A stretch of DNA of 12,532 nt from JAFGHJ01 sp964606065 (lineage in GTDB: Bacteria; Hydrothermota; UBA3072). The notes beneath the pieces were generated by a model that saw only the letters and a program-made list of their open reading frames with translations, was not told the DNA's origin and ran no database searches. Position 1 is the first letter of the stretch, and the number at the start of each line of letters is the position of its first letter. A program made the translations under genes and the position numbers. Location of the stretch: contig CAZSEX010000043.1 of assembly GCA_964606065.1 (NCBI GenBank), positions 1 to 12,532 on the forward strand, given 5' to 3'. Positions 6,654 to 12,532 of this stretch are shown in pieces.

Positions 6654-8207
6654 TTACATTTTAACACGAAAACCAAAACCAAAAGCTAAATTATCCCATA
6701 TGTTTGAATCACTGCCTATGGCGAAATTTACATCTTCTTCATCCTCTAAAACGTTGTTAAGAACTGTCAAAACTATATGGGACATATCATATTTAACAGG
6801 TAAATAAAACTCGAGAAAATCTCTTTCATAACTAAAAGTCAAACCCAGTGTGGCGGAGGGAACAAGTCTCCAATCCAGGGAATCGGTCTCACCACCACCG
6901 AGTACCACAAAATCGGTAGCAAGACCAAAATCCAGATCAATTAAAGGAACAGGTACGCTTGAATACAAACACAATCCGAACTTATTCAAGTTATAGTCAG
7001 AATAAGGAAACGCCAGACGACCGTTAAAACCGATCTTAAGAGGTAAATCGAATAAAAAGCCAAAATTAAAACTTGAACCGGCGAATTTAAAATTAACATT
7101 GTCATCAGACTCCGACTCCTCATCCCTGATCATGCTGTCTATCTCTATAATCGCTATACCGGTAATCAGGGAATCTTCGATAATGGTTAAATAAGTCGAA
7201 TCGACACTCACAAAATCTTCGGGTAAGTCCGAAATCCTGGAAAATCTCCATTCATAATCGCCTGAAAGATCATAAGTCCCTCCGAGATCAAACCCCAGAG
7301 AAAGTTTCATTCCGGGAAAATCAAAAATTGTTCCAAGCGTAAAAATCGTATTTGTTGTGGAAAGACCGGTTGAAGAAATTTTACCGTCAAAGAAATCTTC
7401 TTCTAAATCTCCTAACTCAGCCGAAAAGTCTTTAATTATCCACTCATCACCACCTTCGTCTTCAACAATGGTGTCATCCACCGTAACAGACAAACTGTCT
7501 ATACGTGCGGAGAAACTTCCTTCTCCCATAAGCCTGCATTTCTGGAACTTAAGACCCAGGCCTACCGACAGAGGTCCGTAATTATAACCTCCACCCAAAA
7601 AAATCGGAGAATCGGAATATTCCACTCTTAAAGGCACGGAATTAATCAAAGAAACTCCACCCGAAAATTCCGGATTTACTCTTATAACATCTCCAACAGG
7701 AATCTCGGAAAAATCGTCATGTGTAAATTCAAATGACTCATCCGATTGAAAGGTACCGAAAATACTTCCGCTCAAACTCGCTTTAACACCCACTCTATAA
7801 CCGGCTCCGTAAGAAACACCCACACCGAACATTCCGAACCTTTTTGAAAAACCGATAAAATTTAAACCGCCTAAAGCACGATATTGTCCATACAATCGAC
7901 CCTGCTCGGTAAGAAAAACACTTTCCGTAACCGTTTCATCCTCTGCATCGACATCAAAAGAAAATGAATCGACCTTGCTCGAGCTAACTCCGGGCAGAGA
8001 TAATCCGGTAAAAAATTCAACATCGCGGGTTTTACCGAGAACAGCGGGATTCAAATCGGCACCAACGATGCCAAACCCGGCGGAGGGATTGAAAAACCCC
8101 TGTTCAAAAAAGAAAAGATCCATCTCGTTCGAACTTCTATATACCCTAACATAATTTTCCCCATCTATGTAAAGAGCCGAAAACAATAATAAAGATAAAA
8201 AAAACAT
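6654..8207 (-). CDS. Predicted outer-membrane beta-barrel protein (FadL/PorV-like), 517 aa
   Basis: No exact family can be named. Residues 1-13 (MFFLSLLLFSALY) look like a short signal peptide without Lys or Arg. GFGIVGADLNPAVLG (44-58) resembles the N-terminal NPA motif of FadL- and PorV-type barrels. The remainder alternates polar and hydrophobic or aromatic residues in strand-sized stretches rich in Gly, Phe and Tyr, for example FGVGVSYGAGYRVGVKAS, LGGGYNYGPLSVGLGLKF and NLAFGFGFRVKM at the end. Between strands lie very acidic loops such as DVDAEDETVTES and TIVEDEGGDEW. The last residue is Met rather than the common terminal Phe, Trp or Tyr. The start has AAAGGAGG 4 nt upstream; the gene sits 18 bp after asnS and 25 bp before gap, so it is almost surely co-transcribed with housekeeping genes. 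Transport, pore or secretion-system roles are all possible. Confidence 0.85.
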   Translation of the reverse strand: MFFLSLLLFSALYIDGENYVRVYRSSNEMDLFFFEQGFFNPSAGFGIVGADLNPAVLGKTRDVEFFTGLSLPGVSSSKVDSFSFDVDAEDETVTESVFLTEQGRLYGQYRALGGLNFIGFSKRFGMFGVGVSYGAGYRVGVKASLSGSIFGTFQSDESFEFTHDDFSEIPVGDVIRVNPEFSGGVSLINSVPLRVEYSDSPIFLGGGYNYGPLSVGLGLKFQKCRLMGEGSFSARIDSLSVTVDDTIVEDEGGDEWIIKDFSAELGDLEEDFFDGKISSTGLSTTNTIFTLGTIFDFPGMKLSLGFDLGGTYDLSGDYEWRFSRISDLPEDFVSVDSTYLTIIEDSLITGIAIIEIDSMIRDEESESDDNVNFKFAGSSFNFGFLFDLPLKIGFNGRLAFPYSDYNLNKFGLCLYSSVPVPLIDLDFGLATDFVVLGGGETDSLDWRLVPSATLGLTFSYERDFLEFYLPVKYDMSHIVLTVLNNVLEDEEDVNFAIGSDSNIWDNLAFGFGFRVKM

Positions 8208-8225
8208 GATTCCTCCTTTAAGCCA

Positions 8226-9518
8226 CTAAGGATAAACTCTTCCCAGAGTTCTGGGAAAAGGTATTGTTTGACGGATGTGTTTAATCCCGCAAAGCCAGGC
8301 AACAGTTCTTTCAATCCCGAGACCAAAACCCGAGTGCGGAACAGATCCGTATTTCCTTAAATCCACATACCAGTCAAAAGCGTCTTCTGGTAATCCTCTT
8401 TCCTTTATCTCTCTCTTTAATTCCGATTCTTTAAATTCCCTTTCTCCACCGCCGACTATTTCCCCGTATCCTTCGGGAGCCAGAATATCGAAAGAAAGAG
8501 TTACCTCCTCGTTCCCGGGCTCTTTCCTCATATAAAATGCTTTAATTTCTCCGGGAAAGTGTGTCACCACAACCGGAGAATCGTAACTTTCTCCCAGAAC
8601 AGTCTCCTGCGGCGCTCCAAAATCTTCTCCAAAATTCATAGATTCACCTGACTCATTAACTTTTTTAACGGCATCCTTATATCTTATTTCAGGAAATGGA
8701 GCTTTAATCGATTCGAGAAAAGACACATCTCTTTCTAAAACTTCCAGTTCCCTCTTTCTATTAATTAAAACTCTCTCAATTAAATATTCAATCATTCCAC
8801 TCGCCAGTTCTATAGAATCCTCGATATGCGCAAAGGCAATTTCAGGTTCCACCTGCCAGAACTCGGTTAAATGTCGGCGGGTTTTTGATTTTTCCGCCCG
8901 GAAAGCGGGACCAAAGCAGTAAACTTTTCCGAAAGCCGCGGCAGTCGCCTCGCAATAAAGCTGACCGCTCTGAGAAAGATACACAGGTTCACCAAAATAA
9001 TCCACTTCAAAAAGAGTCGTGGTTCCTTCACAGGCGGAAGGCGTAAAAATAGGAGCATCGAAGCGCAGGAAACCCCTTTCCCACAAATAATCTTCCACAG
9101 CCTTTACCACTTCCGCCCGAATACGTAAAATAGCCCATTGTTTACTCGAACGAATCCATATATGTCTGTTTTGAAGCAAAAAATCCACACCATGAGATTT
9201 AGGAGTAATAGGGTAATCTTCGCTCTCACCAACAAGCTCCAGCGAATTAATGGAAAGCTCGTAACCTATAGGCGCCCTTTTATCCTCCCTGACCTTGCCT
9301 CTTATAATGATAGAAGTTTCCTGATTTAAAGAATCGATACGAGAAAAACTCTCGGGGTCCGTATCGTTTTTAGTCGCAACACCCTGAATTATTCCAGTAC
9401 CATCCCTTACCAGCAAAAAATGTATTTTCCCGCTGGATCTCTTGTTATAAACCCATCCGTGAATTTCTACCTCTTTATCTACAAAATCCGCAATTTTTTC
9501 TATGTAAGCAATTTTCAT
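8226..9518 (-). CDS. asnS: Asparaginyl-tRNA synthetase
   Basis: AsnRS charges tRNA-Asn in the cytoplasm. The 430-residue protein has an N-terminal OB-fold anticodon-binding domain (about 15-100, starting VEIHGWVYNKR) and a class IIb catalytic domain. Motif 1 is GFLRFDAPIFTP (149-160); motif 2 is FRAEKSKTRRHLTEFWQVE (206-224); motif 3 is GFGLGIERTVAWL (397-409). CEGTTTLFEVDYF and YLSQSGQLYCEA match AsnRS, as does the ending IPFPRTLGRVYP. The related AspRS is less likely on these motifs. A longer reading from 9548 is possible, but the AAGGAG ribosome binding site lies inside that extension, and the shorter start gives the normal N-terminus; spacing from GGAG to ATG is then rather long at 13 nt. 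It is the first gene after the promoter at 9644-9671, with a leader of about 120 nt. It is 18 bp from the barrel-protein gene. Confidence 0.96.
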   Translation of the reverse strand: MKIAYIEKIADFVDKEVEIHGWVYNKRSSGKIHFLLVRDGTGIIQGVATKNDTDPESFSRIDSLNQETSIIIRGKVREDKRAPIGYELSINSLELVGESEDYPITPKSHGVDFLLQNRHIWIRSSKQWAILRIRAEVVKAVEDYLWERGFLRFDAPIFTPSACEGTTTLFEVDYFGEPVYLSQSGQLYCEATAAAFGKVYCFGPAFRAEKSKTRRHLTEFWQVEPEIAFAHIEDSIELASGMIEYLIERVLINRKRELEVLERDVSFLESIKAPFPEIRYKDAVKKVNESGESMNFGEDFGAPQETVLGESYDSPVVVTHFPGEIKAFYMRKEPGNEEVTLSFDILAPEGYGEIVGGGEREFKESELKREIKERGLPEDAFDWYVDLRKYGSVPHSGFGLGIERTVAWLCGIKHIRQTIPFPRTLGRVYP

Positions 9519-9560
9519 GGTTAAATTAATACTCCTTAAAAAACACAATCTACTCTCTTT

Positions 9561-9588
9561 CCACTATTTAGTTTTTCAATTACAGTGG
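9561..9588 (-). promoter_or_regulatory. Small hairpin in the asnS leader
   Basis: In the asnS mRNA leader, CCACUGU can pair with AUAGUGG (seven pairs including one G-U) around a 14-nt loop. It lies about 43 nt upstream of the start codon. There is no following U run of terminator quality and no T-box consensus, so any regulatory role is only a possibility. Confidence 0.3.
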
Positions 9589-9643
9589 TTTTCAAGAGCG
9601 CTGATTTTTTTTATTTTAATAATACTCTTTTATTTTCACAACT

Positions 9644-9671
9644 ATAATATGTCACAATTAAGAAAAGTCAA
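9644..9671 (-). promoter_or_regulatory. Sigma-70-type promoter for asnS and downstream operon
   Basis: On the minus strand TTGACT (9666-9671) is separated by 16 nt from TATTAT (9644-9649). Each box differs from the consensus TTGACA/TATAAT at one position. A transcript start near 9637 would give a leader of about 120 nt before the asnS ATG at 9518. Because the genes from asnS to rpmA are packed with no gap above 27 bp, this is the best candidate promoter for all eight. Confidence 0.72.
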
Positions 9672-9692
9672 CACCTTTTCCGGGTATTTTTA

Positions 9693-9720
9693 GCCACGAA
9701 GACACGAAGACACAAAGAAA
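9693..9720 (+). repeat. Tandem CACGAAGA octamers of a dispersed intergenic repeat
   Basis: Three adjacent 8-bp units are present: CACGAAGA at 9695-9702, CACGAAGA at 9703-9710 and CACAAAGA at 9711-9718. CCAC(G/A)AAG followed by CACAAAG and an A run is a motif I recall as common between genes in many environmental bacterial genomes. A degenerate relative, on the opposite strand, lies at 2281-2337. It ends about 20 bp upstream of the -35 box of the asnS promoter. Confidence 0.65.
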
Positions 9721-9741
9721 AAAAACACCCCCCAATTATTC

Positions 9742-9768
9742 ACATGTAGAACATGTAGAAATTGTAGT
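9742..9768 (+). repeat. Two tandem ACATGTAGA units plus a degenerate third
   Basis: ACATGTAGA occurs at 9742-9750 and again at 9751-9759, followed by AATTGTAGT (9760-9768), which matches at six of nine positions. ACATGT is itself a palindrome. The array is too short and lacks spacers for CRISPR; it looks like a microsatellite-type or binding-site repeat of unknown role. Confidence 0.6.
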
Positions 9769-9794
9769 TTTTATTTCTCCTGTTTAACAATTTC
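9758..9794. repeat. 8-bp inverted repeat downstream of the P-type ATPase gene
   Basis: GAAATTGT (9758-9765) is exactly complementary in reverse to ACAATTTC (9787-9794), with a 21-nt loop. It lies about 60 bp after the ATPase stop and could form a weak hairpin at the end of that transcript, but the stem is AT-rich and no U run follows, so terminator function is doubtful. Confidence 0.35.
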
Positions 9795-9855
9795 TCAATT
9801 TAACTATTAAACTTATATTCGAAGAACATATGAATGGCGCAACAAATAGCACGAC

Positions 9856-12510
9856 TTACATGGATATTCTTTCTCTACGTCTTAAAAAGATCTTTCCTAA
9901 TTCATTAAATATAAGGGGAGCCAACCCGAGTAGCACAACCGTTATCCAACCCTTAAAATCCAGCATCTGTAATTTAAAAGCATCCCGCATTCCGGGAATC
10001 CCAATTACCGTTAATTGCAGAATCAATCCCAATATAATAGCGCCGATTAAATATTTATTAGAAAAAATCCCTATCTGGAAAATCGATTTTATTCTATTCC
10101 TGAAAGCCAGGGAATAAAAAAGCTGACACGAGATTATTGTCATAAAAGCCATCGTCCTGGCATATCCTAAGATATTTTCCGGAACAAAATTACCGAATGG
10201 GCTATACCCGTGTTCATAATATCCGTAGTAGAACGCAAACATTGTCAGTAAACCGATAAGTATACCTCCGGCTAAAATTCGCCTTCCGGCACCATAAGCG
10301 AAAAAGCTTTCCTCAGGATCACGTGGTTTTTCCTTCATTACATCGGGATCACCCGGGTCCATACCGAGAGCTATAGCCGGAAGAGAATCGGTCAAAAGAT
10401 TAATCCATAAAATCTGAGTCGCGATTAACGGAGCCGGAAGTCCGATAAGAATGGAAACAAACATCGAAATTACTTCTCCTAAATTACAGGTAAGCAAAAA
10501 CAATATCGATTTCTTAATATTGTTGTAAATATTCCTGCCATGCTCGACCGCCGAAATAATAGTGGAAAAATTATCGTCGGTCAATATCATATCGGACGCG
10601 CTTTTAGCTACATCGGTACCCGTAATTCCCATTGCCACACCGATATCGGCGGTGTTTAAAGACGGAGCATCATTAACTCCATCACCCGTCATCGACACGA
10701 TATTTCCGTGCGACTTAAGAGCTCTAACTATTTCCACTTTATGTCTGGGTGAAACACGAGCAAATACCCGATAATTGTTTATATTGTTCGTAAATTCCGT
10801 ATCCGGATACCTATCAATTTCTTCTCCCGTAATAACCTGCTCTTCAAATTCGGCAATACCGAGTTTGCTCGCGATAGCGAAAGCCGTATTTTTATGATCT
10901 CCCGTAATCATTATTGTGGTGACACCCGCACCTTTCGCTTTTTGTATGGAAAGTTTTACTTCTTCTCTGGGGGGATCTATCATTCCAACCAATCCCAATA
11001 AGATCAAATCCTTTTCCATCTCCTCTGTACCGACAAAGTTATCAACAGGTTTATAGGCTGCTGCCAGTGTACGCAAAGCCTCGGAAGACATTTTTTCAGC
11101 AGCCATGGAGAATTGTTTTTTATGGGTTTCCGTGATGGAAACGATTTTACCGTTTTCACGGACTCCCGTGCATCTCTTTATCAGATTATCGATAGCCCCC
11201 TTTGTAAAAACGGTCAACCTTTCATCTTCTTTTGAAAGCACAGACATTAATTTTCGTTTAGAGTCGAAAGCCAATTCTCCAACCCTCTGATTATTCTCAC
11301 TAAGACTCTTTCGGTCAATGCCGATATCATCACCGAAAACAAGCAGAGCGATTTCTGTGGGGTCACCCGTCCCTTTTCCATTATCATAAGTGGCATCCGA
11401 ACAGAGTATCATAACTTTTGCCAGTAGCCTGGCATCTTCCGACACTTCTTTCTTCTTTTCAACAGAAACTTCGCCTTCACTCAGATTGAAATATTTGGTA
11501 ACTGTCATCTTATTTTGAGTAAGAGTGCCGGTCTTGTCCGAACAAACGATATTAACCGATCCCAGAGTTTCAACAGCCGGCAGCCTTTTAACTATCGCAT
11601 TTCTTCTCGATATACTGGTTACACCGATAGAAAGAACCACGGCTACGATAGCCGCAAGCCCTTCAGGGATCGAGGCTACCGCTAACGAAACAGCCATTAA
11701 AAACATTTCAGCCCACTCTCTACCCTGTAACAAAGCAATGACAAAAATCAAAACGCATATACCGACCGCCATCTTCCCGAGTATTTTACCCAGTTCCCCG
11801 AGCCGAATTTCCAGAGGAGTCGGCGGTTCTTCTGTCTCGATAACATCCGCGATTTCTCCGACTTCGGTTTCCATACCCGTTTCTGTGGCGACTCCGATAC
11901 CCCTTCCATAAGTAACAATTGTGGACATAAAAGCCATATTTAACCTATCTCCCAAAGGCGTTTGAGGATTATGAAAAACCAAATTCGCGTCCTTATCGGA
12001 AGGAACAGACTCACCCGTTAACGCGGACTCATCTATCTTCAGGTTAACCGATTTGATTAAACGCAGATCTGCAGCAACAAATCTCCCGGCATCGAGAATA
12101 ATTGTATCTCCCGGAACGACCTTTTCGGAATCGATTTCTTTTACCATTCCATCTCTTTTAACAAGGGCTTTAGGAGCCGCCATTTTTTTAAGGGCTTCAA
12201 TCGCCTTTTCCGCCTTTACTTCCTGCGCTGCTCCAAGAACAGCATTGATAAAAATTACAAGCAGAATAATTACAGTGTCTATATACTCTCCCATAAAAAA
12301 AGTAATCACTGCCGCACCTAACAACACATAGATAAGAGCATCTCTGAGTTGAGCAAAAAACAACTGTAGAACAGTTTTTTTCTTCTGCCCTTCGAGCCGG
12401 TTCGGTCCGTATTTAATAAGCCTGTTTTCCACCTCTTTTTCAGATAAACCGATTCCCGGATCTACATCCAGATCTTTTAAAGTTTCGTTTACCGATTTTG
12501 AAAACCACAT
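9856..12510 (-). CDS. P2A-type (calcium-type) cation-transporting P-type ATPase
   Basis: This inner-membrane pump uses ATP to move a cation, most likely Ca2+ out of the cytoplasm. The 884-residue length fits bacterial SERCA-like pumps. Seen in order: an N-terminal cation-ATPase domain (1-60); actuator motif TGES (165-168); M4 motif VASIPEGL (278-285); phosphorylation motif DKTGTLT with Asp325; nucleotide-binding KGA (437-439); TGD (536-538); hinge TGDGVND (608-614). M5 has NLGEV (Asn676, Glu679) and M6 has NLLTD (Asn704, Asp708), matching SERCA Asn768, Glu771, Asn796 and Asp800; Glu283 matches Glu309. The M8 segment TIISCQLFYSL lacks the equivalent of SERCA Glu908. About ten membrane helices are visible. 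MKEKPRDPEE after M6 is typical of the family. There is no obvious ribosome binding site in the 22 upstream bases, but the start gives the normal N-terminus. Other cations (Mn2+, Na+) cannot be excluded. Confidence 0.94.
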   Translation of the reverse strand: MWFSKSVNETLKDLDVDPGIGLSEKEVENRLIKYGPNRLEGQKKKTVLQLFFAQLRDALIYVLLGAAVITFFMGEYIDTVIILLVIFINAVLGAAQEVKAEKAIEALKKMAAPKALVKRDGMVKEIDSEKVVPGDTIILDAGRFVAADLRLIKSVNLKIDESALTGESVPSDKDANLVFHNPQTPLGDRLNMAFMSTIVTYGRGIGVATETGMETEVGEIADVIETEEPPTPLEIRLGELGKILGKMAVGICVLIFVIALLQGREWAEMFLMAVSLAVASIPEGLAAIVAVVLSIGVTSISRRNAIVKRLPAVETLGSVNIVCSDKTGTLTQNKMTVTKYFNLSEGEVSVEKKKEVSEDARLLAKVMILCSDATYDNGKGTGDPTEIALLVFGDDIGIDRKSLSENNQRVGELAFDSKRKLMSVLSKEDERLTVFTKGAIDNLIKRCTGVRENGKIVSITETHKKQFSMAAEKMSSEALRTLAAAYKPVDNFVGTEEMEKDLILLGLVGMIDPPREEVKLSIQKAKGAGVTTIMITGDHKNTAFAIASKLGIAEFEEQVITGEEIDRYPDTEFTNNINNYRVFARVSPRHKVEIVRALKSHGNIVSMTGDGVNDAPSLNTADIGVAMGITGTDVAKSASDMILTDDNFSTIISAVEHGRNIYNNIKKSILFLLTCNLGEVISMFVSILIGLPAPLIATQILWINLLTDSLPAIALGMDPGDPDVMKEKPRDPEESFFAYGAGRRILAGGILIGLLTMFAFYYGYYEHGYSPFGNFVPENILGYARTMAFMTIISCQLFYSLAFRNRIKSIFQIGIFSNKYLIGAIILGLILQLTVIGIPGMRDAFKLQMLDFKGWITVVLLGLAPLIFNELGKIFLRRRERISM

Positions 12511-12532
12511 GGTTATTTACTTTAATGTTTTT

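Larger units (their letters stand above)
9519..9855. other. Intergenic region between the P-type ATPase gene and asnS
   Basis: This 337-bp stretch has no convincing gene on either strand. From the ATPase end it contains an 8-bp inverted repeat (9758-9794), two tandem ACATGTAGA units, a C6 run near 9728-9733, tandem CACGAAGA units, a strong asnS promoter (9644-9671), and an AT-rich leader with one small hairpin (9561-9588). No textbook GC-rich stem with a U run was found to end the ATPase transcript, so read-through into asnS remains possible. Confidence 0.7.

Noticed and set aside
8226..9518. Aspartyl-tRNA synthetase instead of AsnRS
   Set aside because: CEGTTTLFEVDYF, the KSKTRRHLTEFW motif 2 and the IPFPRTLGRVYP ending match bacterial AsnRS better than archaeal-type AspRS.
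9519..9548. Longer asnS start at 9548
   Set aside because: The AAGGAG ribosome binding site lies within this extension, and the family N-terminus begins at the ATG at 9518.
9597..9612. Plus-strand terminator (AGCGCT followed by T8)
   Set aside because: AGCGCT is a self-complementary hexamer with no loop, so no stable hairpin forms, and no plus-strand gene precedes it.
9519..9640. T-box riboswitch in the asnS leader
   Set aside because: No T-box consensus, specifier loop or antiterminator/terminator pair was found; the leader is too short and AT-rich.
9742..9768. CRISPR-like array
   Set aside because: The units are 9 bp and directly adjacent without spacers, and there are no cas genes nearby.

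Overview
The window reads as a chromosomal stretch from a diderm (two-membrane) bacterium with AT-leaning DNA (roughly 40% G+C by eye). All eleven recognised genes lie on the minus strand, so transcription runs from high to low coordinates. A predicted outer-membrane beta-barrel, a bacterial-type SecG and ribosomal proteins bL21 and bL27 fix the domain and the cell plan. The non-sporulation S55 peptidase, the YRIDADG-type propeller, the uncharged signal peptides and the intergenic 'CCACGAAGACACGAAG' repeats recall uncultured lineages around the FCB superphylum (WOR-3/Stahlbacteria and similar). That placement is an inference, not something the sequence proves.

Layout in transcription order: (1) A calcium-type P2A ATPase (12510-9856) stands alone. 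(2) A 337-bp intergenic stretch (9519-9855) holds short repeats and a very good sigma-70-like promoter facing asnS. (3) A tightly packed run of eight genes follows: asnS, an outer-membrane beta-barrel protein, gap, pgk, tpiA, secG, rplU and rpmA. No gap between these genes exceeds 27 bp, two junctions overlap (gap/pgk by 4 nt, tpiA/secG by 7 nt), and nearly every gene has a strong GGAG-type ribosome binding site. (4) A 128-bp gap contains a long imperfect palindrome. (5) A two-gene unit ends the window: an exported S55-peptidase-like protein and, 1 nt later, an exported beta-propeller-like protein that runs off the left edge.

The middle run joins the three-carbon part of glycolysis (triose-phosphate isomerase, GAPDH, phosphoglycerate kinase) to protein synthesis (AsnRS, bL21, bL27), protein export (SecG) and one surface protein. 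This looks like a growth-rate housekeeping operon driven mainly from the asnS promoter. The gap-pgk-tpiA-secG core is a familiar arrangement, as is rplU-rpmA; joining them with asnS and a beta-barrel gene is less usual.

The most unusual points are: an S55 peptidase whose two catalytic segments occur in the reverse order to sporulation SpoIVB, coupled to a propeller protein; a tail of about 108 residues on bL21 that is nearly half lysine; an acidic PEE-repeat tail on SecG; and three exported proteins whose very short signal peptides carry no positive charge. No tRNA, rRNA, CRISPR array, transposase or phage gene was seen.
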